From the NCBI GenBank assembly GCA_027009605.1, contig JALVCY010000639.1:1-7075 (forward strand): a stretch of 7,075 nucleotides of DNA, in the 5' to 3' direction. This DNA is from Saprospiraceae bacterium (GTDB lineage Bacteria > Bacteroidota > Bacteroidia > Chitinophagales > Saprospiraceae). The position numbers and the translations under genes are program-made. Below, piece by piece: positions 1-6,351 of the stretch (its first letter is position 1; every line of letters begins with the position of its first letter). The notes below the pieces were generated by a model, which was not told the DNA's origin, searched no databases, and saw only the letters and a program-made list of their open reading frames with translations.

Positions 1-141
1 TTGATTCATGGTGAAAAAGTGTTGCGTACCAAACAGGAGAAAATACGATATAAGTATGCCCTAAAACTAAGCCAAGAAACCACAAGCAGCTTGCCCAATG
101 TGTCCAATGGATTGGCTCTCCAATTGTGTATCACATTTTGA
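1..141 (+). CDS. 3' end of an unidentified gene running in from the left edge
   Basis: The first frame is open from base 1 through 46 codons to a TGA at 139-141. The visible tail contains GEKVLRTKQEKIRYKYALKL followed by a Ser/Asn-rich stretch and ends in QLCITF. I do not recognise a family. It lies 29 bp before the preferred start of the next gene, in the same direction, so the two could share a transcript. An open frame of this length can arise by chance, so this is a tentative call; the sequence to the left would decide it. Confidence 0.35.
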   Translation: MIHGEKVLRTKQEKIRYKYALKLSQETTSSLPNVSNGLALQLCITF

Positions 142-154
142 GTGGGACTTTGCT

Positions 155-162
155 TACCTTTG
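155..162 (+). promoter_or_regulatory. possible Bacteroidota -7 box (TACCTTTG) before the GTPase gene
   Basis: TACCTTTG fits the TAnnTTTG -7 consensus of Bacteroidota promoters exactly. It ends 8 nt before the ATG at 171, so a transcript from it would be almost leaderless. No TTG-type -33 box sits at the expected distance: the nearest are at 138-140 (too close) and 124-126 (too far). This is a weak candidate. Confidence 0.22.
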
Positions 163-170
163 CGCAAGCA

Positions 171-2150
171 ATGGACAAATTCACAAAAAATATTGGAATT
201 CTAGCACACGTAGATGCGGGCAAAACGACGCTGACCGAAAATTTTCTTTTTTTGAGCGGAGCAACCCGCCAAAAGGGGAGTGTAGATGATGGTTCGGCGA
301 TTACGGACTCCTTGGCAATTGAGCAAAAACGGGGTATTTCGGTGCGTTCTACGGCGGTGACCATTCCCTGGAAAGAACAGATCATCAATGTACTTGACAC
401 GCCGGGGCACGTTGATTTTTCGGCAGAAGTGGAGCGAGTTTTGCGGGTTTTAGATGGCGCGGTGGTCGTGCTTTCGGCGGTGGAAGGCGTACAGGCGCAT
501 ACTGTGTCTTTAGTGCATATTTTGCAGGAAATGCAGATTCCTTTCTTGATTTTTATCAATAAAATAGATCGTGCAGGTGCTGATTTTGAGTCGGTATTGG
601 AGATGATAACTCAAGAATTGGGGCTTTCGTTGCTGCCAATGAATGTGCCGGTCGAAGAAGGTAGAGCCCAAGCTCATATTCAACCTTTTTGGACAGACTC
701 CAACGAATTTCAAGCTGTGAAAGAGGACTGCATAGATGAGATTGTAGAATCAGATGACTTTTTATTGGAGCAATTTCTTGAGGGGGAAGCCCTTTCGGAA
801 AAGGATATTTTGGCGAGTGGCTTAGAGCAGGTGGCTCTGGGAAAAATGGTGCCTGTCTTGGTGGGCGCAGCTAAAAAAAGTGTAGGCATTCGGGAATTAT
901 TGGATGCGGTGGTTGATTTATTGCCCTTGCCCCCGCACGATATATCTCGACCGCTTTCGGCTTTGGTCTATAAGGTAGAACACCACAAGTTACATGGGCG
1001 CCTAGCTCATATTCGGGTTTTTGACGGACAAATTCAGTCCAAGGACAGTGTATTTCTACCCCGCCATCAGGAAGTCAAAAATATTGGCGTAACCAAAAAA
1101 ATCCGGTTAAATAAACTGATAGACGTACCGCAATTGACGGCCGGAGAAATAGGTATTATTACCGGTATTTCGGATATTTATGCCGGCGATATTGTGGGCG
1201 AAAAAGGACGTATCCCGGCGGCCAAAGTATTACAAGCCCCGGTGATGACCGTTCAAGTATTACCCCAAAACAAGCAGGATTACCACCCATTATGGCAGGC
1301 CTTGCAATGGCTGGATAGTGAAGATCCTTCGCTTGCGCTAAAAAGGTACACGGAGAGTCAGGAGTTTCATCTCCGGATTGCAGGGCCGATGCAGGTTGAG
1401 ATTTTGGAAGATCAAATCCAAGAAAGATTTGGCATCGCCACTACTTTTAAAGACCCGGAAATCATCTATAAAGAGAGACCTTTGGCGAAAGCGGAAGGGT
1501 ACGTGCGCTATTGGATGCCCAAACCCTGCTGGGCGATTATGACCTTCTTGATTGAACCGGCCGAATTGGGCAGCGGAGTCCGGTACGAATCTAAAGTCAG
1601 ACAGAGCGACATCCACCAAAAATACCAAAACGAAATCCGACAAACCATCCCCTTCGCACTCAAACAAGGTCTAAAAGGCTGGGAAGTGACCGATTTGAAA
1701 ATCACTCTGATTCAAGGTGAAGACCATGAAATGCACTCCCGACCGGGGGATTTTAAATTAGCGACTCCCATGGGTATTTTGCGGGGGTTGGAAGCCGCCG
1801 GTACGGAATTATTGGAGCCGATGATGGATTTTAAGATTCGTGCACCGGAAGATTATTTGGGCAAAATAAGCGGAGATTTAGTCCGGATGCGAGCTCGTCC
1901 GGATAGTCCGGTTTTTGACCATGGCTATTTTAGTTTAACCGGTGTGGTGCCGGCGGCGACTTCGTTGGACTATGCTATATCATTGAGTTCTTTGACTTCC
2001 GGCAAAGGGAGTATTCGGCTTCAATTAAAAGGTTATGAACCTTGTTTGGATCATGAAGGAGTGATTCGCCCATACAAAGGCGTCAGCCCCTTAGATGAAG
2101 CCAAATGGATATTGCATCGCCGGGGAGCCTATAAGGCGGATGAGCGCTAA
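171..2150 (+). CDS. Tet(M)/Tet(O)-family ribosomal protection-like translation GTPase
   Basis: This is a 659-residue EF-G-like GTPase (Tet(M) is about 639) expected to act on the ribosome in the cytoplasm. The G domain is complete: P-loop AHVDAGKTT 12-20, switch I RGIS 54-57, DTPGH 76-80, NKID 130-133, and the GAAKKSVGI G5 region from 232. Domain III begins near 356. Domain IV spans roughly 437-547. Domain V starts around LLEPMMDFKIRAPEDYLG near 548, and a basic helix closes the C-terminus (DEAKWILHRRGAYK). By family, Tet(M)-like proteins displace tetracycline through a domain IV loop. Here the loop reads EDHEMHSRPGDF (517-528), and by eye the Tet(M) Ser-Pro-Val tip aligns with Glu-Met-His, so drug resistance is doubtful and a general translation role is possible. 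I chose ATG 171 because it gives the family's usual N-terminus just before NIGILAHVDAGKTT; a GTG at 126 would add 15 unlikely residues and overlap the upstream frame. No clear Shine-Dalgarno sequence is present. Confidence 0.9.
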   Translation: MDKFTKNIGILAHVDAGKTTLTENFLFLSGATRQKGSVDDGSAITDSLAIEQKRGISVRSTAVTIPWKEQIINVLDTPGHVDFSAEVERVLRVLDGAVVVLSAVEGVQAHTVSLVHILQEMQIPFLIFINKIDRAGADFESVLEMITQELGLSLLPMNVPVEEGRAQAHIQPFWTDSNEFQAVKEDCIDEIVESDDFLLEQFLEGEALSEKDILASGLEQVALGKMVPVLVGAAKKSVGIRELLDAVVDLLPLPPHDISRPLSALVYKVEHHKLHGRLAHIRVFDGQIQSKDSVFLPRHQEVKNIGVTKKIRLNKLIDVPQLTAGEIGIITGISDIYAGDIVGEKGRIPAAKVLQAPVMTVQVLPQNKQDYHPLWQALQWLDSEDPSLALKRYTESQEFHLRIAGPMQVEILEDQIQERFGIATTFKDPEIIYKERPLAKAEGYVRYWMPKPCWAIMTFLIEPAELGSGVRYESKVRQSDIHQKYQNEIRQTIPFALKQGLKGWEVTDLKITLIQGEDHEMHSRPGDFKLATPMGILRGLEAAGTELLEPMMDFKIRAPEDYLGKISGDLVRMRARPDSPVFDHGYFSLTGVVPAATSLDYAISLSSLTSGKGSIRLQLKGYEPCLDHEGVIRPYKGVSPLDEAKWILHRRGAYKADER

Positions 2151-2151
2151 A

Positions 2152-2155
2152 ACAC
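2152..2155. repeat. target-site duplication acac, left copy (element 1)
   Basis: acac directly abuts the TGAGT start of element 1 and is repeated at 2507-2510 just after its ACTCA end. The bases beyond differ (a before the left copy, t after the right), so the duplication is 4 bp. Confidence 0.75.
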
Positions 2156-2217
2156 TGAGTCCGCTCCGAAAAGTCCACTTTGCCGGAAATTAAAGCACGG
2201 AACAAAATTTTATTTGG
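2156..2217 (+). repeat. type A terminal repeat of element 1
   Basis: A 62-bp end reading inward from TGAGTCCGCTCC to TTTTATTTGG. It matches the right end of element 3 (6490-6551, opposite strand) at 53 of 62 positions without gaps, including the end-specific linker containing CACTTTGCC. That places the pair in one family, not just ends sharing a short terminal motif. Confidence 0.85.
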
Positions 2218-2244
2218 CTACAATGCATAGTACAGCGTGGTATC

Positions 2245-2257
2245 GCTCCTACGGAGC
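2245..2257. repeat. hairpin GCTCC-TAC-GGAGC
   Basis: A 5-bp perfect stem with a 3-nt loop. On the minus strand it reads AGCTCCGTAGGAGCGATA, which I recognise from memory as a common intergenic repeat in Bacteroidota. It is the first of four stems of the same geometry in the core of element 1. Confidence 0.6.
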
Positions 2258-2279
2258 TATATCCCGACTATTGTTAGTC

Positions 2280-2368
2280 TTACAAAGATGTCGCCCCGAT
2301 GGGGCTCAGGTATGGGTATTTTGGCTATTTTCTCTGTTGTCAGCCCCGTAGGGGCGACACCTTTGTAA
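2280..2368. repeat. large inverted pair of GGGGCGAC repeats
   Basis: Bases 2280-2306 and 2342-2368 are near-perfect inverted copies of a 27-bp unit of the form AGCCCCnnnGGGGCGACA followed by cTTTGTAA, separated by 35 bp. Each arm contains its own 5-bp triloop hairpin (2293-2305 with loop GAT; 2343-2355 with loop GTA). The arms can therefore fold separately or pair with each other as one long stem. Confidence 0.7.
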
Positions 2369-2393
2369 CAGACAATATCGCACGATACAGGAA

Positions 2394-2406
2394 GCCCCAG
2401 CGGGGC
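2394..2406. repeat. third GCCCC-AGC-GGGGC hairpin
   Basis: Another copy of the AGCCCC-nnn-GGGGCGACA unit, in the same orientation as the copy at 2343. It has the same 5-bp stem but a different triloop. Stem conservation with loop variation suggests that the fold matters, though three copies are few. Confidence 0.6.
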
Positions 2407-2444
2407 GACACCTTGTCTCGGTCGCACTAGTTATCATAAAGAAT

Positions 2445-2506
2445 CCAAATAAAATTTTGTGGGCTCAAGAACAAACCACTACATCCGACTTTTCGGAGCA
2501 GACTCA
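2445..2506 (-). repeat. type B terminal repeat of element 1
   Basis: Read on the minus strand from 2506, this 62-bp end matches the left end of element 3 (6371-6432) at 56 of 62 positions without gaps, including the B-specific linker around GATGTAGTGG. The inner block lies at 2445-2460. Confidence 0.85.
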
Positions 2507-2510
2507 ACAC
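2507..2510. repeat. target-site duplication acac, right copy (element 1)
   Basis: acac follows the terminal ACTCA of element 1 and matches 2152-2155. Confidence 0.75.
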
Positions 2511-2522
2511 TACAAAAAAACA

Positions 2523-3866
2523 TCAGCTATCGTCCCGAGCCCCCACAAAATTATGGGGCGTAATGCGTCTAAGTTCGTCCCTAACTGCTTCAGAAACATT
2601 GAGCTCACCGATGAAAAAGTAAATATCATTAGCGGTGATGGTGGATTTTCCGCGGGTGAGCGTTTTGAGTGCTTCGTAAGGTTCGGGGTATTTTTCCCGG
2701 CGGAGGATGGTTTGGATGGCTTCGGCTACTACCGGCCAATTATTTTCTAAATCGTCCCAAAGTTTTTCACGGTTGAGTTCGATTTTAGAGAGCCCTTTGA
2801 GCAAAGATTTGATGGCGATGACGGTGTGTCCGAAGGGAACGCCCATGTTTCGCAAGACAGTGCTGTCTGTCAAATCCCGTTGTAATCTGGAAATAGGTAA
2901 TTTTTCCGCAAGGTGGGCAAAAATAGCATTGGCAAGGCCTAAATTCCCTTCAGCATTCTCAAAGTCAATGGGATTGACCTTATGAGGCATGGCCGAAGAG
3001 CCGACTTCGCCTTCGACCGTTTTTTGAGACAGATAATTCATGGAAATGTACTGCCAAAAGTCTTTCGACAAATCCAAAAGAATGGTATTTATCCGCTGGA
3101 GCCCTTGAAAAATAGCCGCTAAATTGTCGTAATGGGCGATTTGGGTGGTGTAATGTTGGCGAGTAAGCCCCAAATATTCGGAGACAAAATCATCGGCAAA
3201 CCGGTGCCAATTTATGTCCGGATAGGCGATGTAATGGGCGTTTAGATTGCCGGTAGCGCCCCCAAATTTGGCAGTAATGGGGACTTCTTTGAGTAGTCTT
3301 AGTTGATTTTGGATTCGCTCGATAAACACTTTAATCTGCCAATCGGCAGTGGTCGGTGTGGCCGGTTGTCCATGAGTGTGTGCCAGCATGGACGTGTCGT
3401 GCCATTTTTGCGCAAGCCAAGTCAGGTACTGTAAAAGCTTGTCAATCAATGGGTAATATATATCATTTAAAGCATTTTTAAGGATAAGTGGGATGGCGGT
3501 ATTATTGACATCTTGCGAGGTGAGCCCAAAATGAATAAATTCGCGATCGGAAGCAAGTCCCATCAAATCCAATTTTTGCTTCAAAAAATATTCGATGGCT
3601 TTGATATCGTGATTGGTGGTTTCTTCGATTTTTTTGATTTCTTGAGCTTCTTTGACAGAAAATTCTTCAAAGATGTCATTTAGGTCATCGATGCGACTTT
3701 CGTCAAAATCAAGGAGTTGGGGGAGTGGGTATTGGACGAGGGCGATGAAGTACTGAATTTCGACAAAAAGCCGGTATCGAATCAGGGCATATTCAGAAAA
3801 GTATTCTCTCAGTTCTTGAGTTTTGGCATAATACCTTCCATCGATAGGCGAGATAGATTTTAGCAT
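2523..3866 (-). CDS. purB: adenylosuccinate lyase
   Basis: A 447-residue enzyme of the fumarase/aspartase superfamily, cytoplasmic and active as a homotetramer. It acts twice in purine synthesis, releasing fumarate from SAICAR to give AICAR and from adenylosuccinate to give AMP. It is of the E. coli type. The N-terminus is SISPIDGRYY. The TSQDVNNTA region begins at 116. The THGQPATPTT segment at 164-173 holds the general acid/base histidine H165. The signature loop GSSAMPHKVNPIDFEN follows, with the catalytic serine in the S290-S291 pair. RDLTDSTVLRN comes after that. The C-terminus stops at ITPHNFVGARDDS, slightly shorter than E. coli PurB (456), which is normal for the family, so element 1, inserted 16 bp past the stop, has not visibly damaged it. 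The start is 4 bp after the stop of the small membrane protein gene, implying co-transcription. Confidence 0.97.
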   Translation of the reverse strand: MLKSISPIDGRYYAKTQELREYFSEYALIRYRLFVEIQYFIALVQYPLPQLLDFDESRIDDLNDIFEEFSVKEAQEIKKIEETTNHDIKAIEYFLKQKLDLMGLASDREFIHFGLTSQDVNNTAIPLILKNALNDIYYPLIDKLLQYLTWLAQKWHDTSMLAHTHGQPATPTTADWQIKVFIERIQNQLRLLKEVPITAKFGGATGNLNAHYIAYPDINWHRFADDFVSEYLGLTRQHYTTQIAHYDNLAAIFQGLQRINTILLDLSKDFWQYISMNYLSQKTVEGEVGSSAMPHKVNPIDFENAEGNLGLANAIFAHLAEKLPISRLQRDLTDSTVLRNMGVPFGHTVIAIKSLLKGLSKIELNREKLWDDLENNWPVVAEAIQTILRREKYPEPYEALKTLTRGKSTITANDIYFFIGELNVSEAVRDELRRITPHNFVGARDDS

Positions 3867-3870
3867 AATT

Positions 3871-4107
3871 TTATTCTTCGTTTTGGAGGTCTTGGATTTC
3901 TTGTTCCCAGTTCACTCTTGCGAGAAAAATCAAAACAAAGCCAAGAAGGGTCATAACCAATTTGATAATAAATCCCACCCCGGAGCCCCAAAAATCCAAC
4001 CATCTCAGGAAGGAGAATCTAGCGCCAAAAAGCATTAAAATCAAGGATAAAACCCCTAATCCGGCCAATAAAAATCCAATCAAAGTGAAGCTAGTGGTTT
4101 TTCTCAT
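3871..4107 (-). CDS. small two-helix membrane protein upstream of purB
   Basis: A 78-residue hypothetical protein with no family I recognise. It has a short basic N-terminus (MRKTTS), a hydrophobic helix at about 7-29, an aromatic/basic linker (RFSFLRWLDFW), a second helix at about 41-63, and an acidic tail (WEQEIQDLQNEE). Two inner-membrane spans with both ends in the cytoplasm are likely. I chose ATG 4107 because a TATCTTTG box lies just before it and because the longer form, from 4161, would add an odd aromatic-rich segment (YLTYPYPLFYYL). It ends 4 bp before purB. The link to purine synthesis is only positional. Its compact composition and clean helices argue that it is a real gene. Confidence 0.72.
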   Translation of the reverse strand: MRKTTSFTLIGFLLAGLGVLSLILMLFGARFSFLRWLDFWGSGVGFIIKLVMTLLGFVLIFLARVNWEQEIQDLQNEE

Positions 4108-4111
4108 AGAG

Positions 4112-4119
4112 CAAAGATA
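4112..4119 (-). promoter_or_regulatory. candidate -7 box (TATCTTTG) for the small gene-purB transcript
   Basis: On the minus strand TATCTTTG matches TAnnTTTG exactly. A TTTG at 4147-4144 (minus) could be the -33 element, with a 24-bp spacer, slightly longer than usual. The box ends 4 nt before the ATG at 4107, so transcription would start at or very near the start codon, giving a leaderless mRNA. Confidence 0.4.
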
Positions 4120-4175
4120 GTAAAAAAGGGGGTAAGGATAGGTCAAATATCGGGACATCAAACAATTTTTTAGGA

Positions 4176-4185
4176 TTAACGTTAA
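4176..4185. promoter_or_regulatory. 10-bp palindrome TTAACGTTAA in the divergent spacer
   Basis: A perfect 10-bp palindrome lies 16 bp before the transporter start, in the spacer between the divergent genes. It could be an operator, but AT-rich palindromes of this size also occur by chance, and no second copy was seen. No convincing TAnnTTTG box for the transporter gene was found in the spacer. Confidence 0.2.
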
Positions 4186-4201
4186 GCAACCGAACAGTAA
4201 A

Positions 4202-6010
4202 ATGCCTATTTTTTACCTGAAAATAGAATCACCTAAACAGTTACAAAAAAAAAATCGACCCAAATTGAATAGACTAAAGCAGTATCTTCCCATCTTGGAT
4301 TGGCTTCCCCAATACAAAAAATCTTACTTTAAAGGCGATTTGTCGGCGGGTTTGACGGTAGGTGTGATGCTTATTCCGCAAGGGATGGCCTACGCTATGA
4401 TAGCCGGTTTGCCGCCACAATATGGTCTTTTTACGGCCATTGTGCCCTTGTTTATCTATGCCATCTTTGGGACTTCTCGTCAATTAGCGGTCGGGCCTGT
4501 AGCGTTGGTTTCTTTGTTGACGGCTGCGACTGTCAGCCAAATTGCGACCCCGGGGTCAGAAGCTTATATTTCCATGGCCATTAGCTTGGCACTAATGGTC
4601 GGCTTGATAGAGTTAACGATGGGGCTGTTTAAGTTAGGTTATTTGGTCAATTTCTTATCGCATCCGGTGATTAGTGGATTTACATCCGCCGCGGCCTTGA
4701 TTATCGGTTTAAGCCAATTAAAACACATCCTAGGGATAAAGATTCCACGAGGGTTGAAAGTGCATGAAATAGTCATAACGGCTTTTGAGCAATCGAACCT
4801 AATCAATTGGACATCGTTTTGGATAGGTTTGGCGGGCATCGGAATTATTATCGGGTTGAAAAAGATAAATAGAGCCATCCCCGGGTCATTGATTGCAGTA
4901 TTTTTTGGTATTTTGGTGACACGGCTACTACATTTAGGGGCGGATGACATCAAATTGGTAGGCAATATACCCAATGCCTTACCTTCTTTTAAAACGCCGG
5001 AGATTAGCTGGGACTTGTTTAAAGAGATGTTTCCGTTGGCGGCTGCTTTGGCTTTAGTCGGATTTATGGAGAGTATAGCGGTGGCCAAATCTTTGCAAGC
5101 GAAACACAAGGACTATAAGGTGGATTCTAATCAAGAGTTGATTGCCTTGGGTTTGGCGAGTATCGGCGGTTCGTTTTTTCAGTCTTATACGGTAGAAGGG
5201 GGATTTGGACGCAGCGCCGTGAATGACCAAGCGGGGGCCAAAACGGGAATTGCTGCCATGATTAGTGCGGTGATGGTTATCTTGGCCTTGTTGTTTTTGA
5301 CGCCTTTCTTTTATGATTTGCCGAAAGCTATTTTAGGGTCAATTATTATGGTAGCCGTGGTCGGATTGATAGATTTTCACGAGGTCAAGGTTTTGTGGAA
5401 ACAGAATAGGCGCGACTTGATGATGTTGATAGCTACCTTTTTAGGAACTTTGATTTTGGGGGTAGAAGAGGGTATTGGACTCGGGGTCATTTTATCCTTG
5501 GCGATGGTTATTTACCGGACAACTCGCCCGCATGTGGCGGTATTGGGGAATGTGCCGGATACGCATTTTTACAGAAATGTAGAGCGTTTTAAGGGTTTGA
5601 AGGTCAAAGATGAAGTTTTGATTATTCGATTTGATGCGCAGTTGTATTTTGCTAATTCCGAATTTTTTAAGGAGCAATTAGCAGAATTAACCGCCGAGAA
5701 AGGAGACAAACTCAAGCTCATCATCCTAAACGCAGAAAGCATCAACTATCTGGATAGCAGCGCCGTACATGCCATCAAAGATGTGGTGGAAGAATATCGA
5801 AAAAAAGGAATCGAAATAGCTTTTTCAGGGGTTAAAGGCCCGGTTCGGGATGCGATGTCCAGGGCAGAGATTTTGACCACGAGCACAGGCAGACACTTTT
5901 TTATGAGCGTGCAAGAAGCGGTGGATTGCTATGAGTCTAGTTGTTTGTCTTTGCCTAAGAGTGATCATGAGGATTTGGAAGATTATGTGATGCAGGCGAA
6001 TAAACGCTGA
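4202..6010 (+). CDS. SulP-family anion transporter with STAS domain
   Basis: A 602-residue inner-membrane permease of the SulP/SLC26 family, whose bacterial members move sulfate, bicarbonate or dicarboxylates with H+ or Na+; the substrate cannot be read from this sequence. After a basic cytoplasmic N-terminus (1-45) come many hydrophobic helices. The SulP signature is at 72-93 (PQYGLF...YAIFGTSR, with F where the pattern usually has Y), followed by AVGPVALVSL. GFGRSAVNDQAGAKTG, with R337 and S338, corresponds to the conserved substrate-site helix region of the family. A C-terminal cytoplasmic STAS domain begins near DEVLIIRFDAQLYF and contains YLDSSAVHAI (D518, S519, S520), the loop equivalent to the phosphorylated serine of SpoIIAA. 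Length is typical. No in-frame start upstream is better than ATG 4202. It appears to be transcribed alone, with no sulfate-assimilation gene nearby. Confidence 0.95.
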   Translation: MPIFYLKIESPKQLQKKNRPKLNRLKQYLPILDWLPQYKKSYFKGDLSAGLTVGVMLIPQGMAYAMIAGLPPQYGLFTAIVPLFIYAIFGTSRQLAVGPVALVSLLTAATVSQIATPGSEAYISMAISLALMVGLIELTMGLFKLGYLVNFLSHPVISGFTSAAALIIGLSQLKHILGIKIPRGLKVHEIVITAFEQSNLINWTSFWIGLAGIGIIIGLKKINRAIPGSLIAVFFGILVTRLLHLGADDIKLVGNIPNALPSFKTPEISWDLFKEMFPLAAALALVGFMESIAVAKSLQAKHKDYKVDSNQELIALGLASIGGSFFQSYTVEGGFGRSAVNDQAGAKTGIAAMISAVMVILALLFLTPFFYDLPKAILGSIIMVAVVGLIDFHEVKVLWKQNRRDLMMLIATFLGTLILGVEEGIGLGVILSLAMVIYRTTRPHVAVLGNVPDTHFYRNVERFKGLKVKDEVLIIRFDAQLYFANSEFFKEQLAELTAEKGDKLKLIILNAESINYLDSSAVHAIKDVVEEYRKKGIEIAFSGVKGPVRDAMSRAEILTTSTGRHFFMSVQEAVDCYESSCLSLPKSDHEDLEDYVMQANKR

Positions 6011-6012
6011 CT

Positions 6013-6057
6013 GGTCTTTGGTCTTTGGGGGGCGCCTGTGGCGCTTTTGGTCTTTGG
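6013..6057 (+). repeat. GGTCTTT heptamer repeats around a hairpin
   Basis: GGTCTTT occurs twice in tandem at 6013-6026 and again at 6049-6055, on either side of the GC hairpin at 6032-6044. The arrangement resembles a small intergenic repeat unit. It begins 3 bp after the transporter stop codon. Confidence 0.5.
6030..6048 (+). terminator. weak intrinsic terminator after the SulP gene
   Basis: GCGCC-TGT-GGCGC (6032-6044) forms a 5-bp all-GC stem with a triloop, extendable by G-U pairs, followed by TTTT (6045-6048). It is positioned 21 bp after the stop codon. The T-run is short, so termination may be incomplete. It could equally be one more hairpin repeat. Confidence 0.4.
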
Positions 6058-6110
6058 CTTGGGGAGTGGTCTGTTCTTGGTTTTGTTGCCGGATGTTTGG
6101 CTTTTGTGGT

Positions 6111-6276
6111 TGAGAAAGTTGAAGAAGTTGATTCGCTCGCAAGCTTCGCTAGTTGATTCGCTGCGCTAGTTGAGAGATTTGGGTTTTTGATTGGGATTTT
6201 ACTTCATCATATTACATTTGGGCTTCTGTAATTGATATGGTTGTAAGATTTTTTGGCCGCCTAGCCGTTATACCGT
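6111..6276. repeat. direct repeat R1
   Basis: Bases 6111-6277 match 6897-7063 at a constant offset of 786 with 5 differences in 167 bp (about 97%); base 6277 is shared with the first base of element 2. The repeat contains two GTTGATTCGCT motifs, a T/G-rich stretch (GATTTGGGTTTTTGATTGGG), and at its right end the CCGTTATA-type octamers where element 2 has inserted. No open frame is conserved as a protein. Confidence 0.9.
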
Positions 6277-6351
6277 TGAGTCTGCTCCGAAAAGTCGGTT
6301 TTTTGAAATAGCTTGGAAAGTTGCCAAATATTATTCTGGATACATGCTTTC

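Larger units (their letters stand above)
2156..2506. mobile_element. MITE-like element 1 (351 bp, no ORF)
   Basis: A non-coding element bounded by 62-bp inverted ends (2156-2217 and 2445-2506) and by a perfect 4-bp direct duplication, acac, at 2152-2155 and 2507-2510. The outer 20 bp of the two ends match at 19 positions (TGAGTCtGCTCCGAAAAGTC, with c on the left), and the inner 16 bp (ACAAAATTTTATTTGG) are identical. The 26 bp between these blocks differ, which defines an A end on the left and a B end on the right. Both end types recur in element 3. The 227-bp core carries four GC-rich triloop hairpins. No transposase is present. It starts 5 bp after the GTPase stop codon and ends 16 bp before the purB stop codon, so the gap between the convergent genes was originally about 20 bp. 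Confidence 0.85.

Noticed and set aside
126..170. GTG 126 as the start of the GTPase
   Set aside because: It adds MYHILSGTLLTFAQA, which has no counterpart in the family as I know it, and it overlaps the upstream open frame; ATG 171 fits the conserved N-terminus.
98..289. A 63-codon plus-strand frame overlapping the GTPase start
   Set aside because: It overlaps the P-loop coding region of the GTPase in another frame and shows no protein-like features.
2156..2506. Assigning the elements to a named IS family
   Set aside because: The ends loosely recall those of IS1182-type elements from memory, but without a transposase or a database comparison the assignment cannot be supported.
2457..2750. 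A 97-codon plus-strand frame across the end of element 1 and the 3' part of purB
   Set aside because: Its second part is antisense to well-conserved purB sequence and its first part is the element terminus; it is a shadow.
5825..6142. A 105-codon minus-strand frame at the end of the transporter gene
   Set aside because: It is antisense to the STAS domain and to repeat DNA, and its Gln/Arg/Thr-rich composition is typical of a shadow frame.
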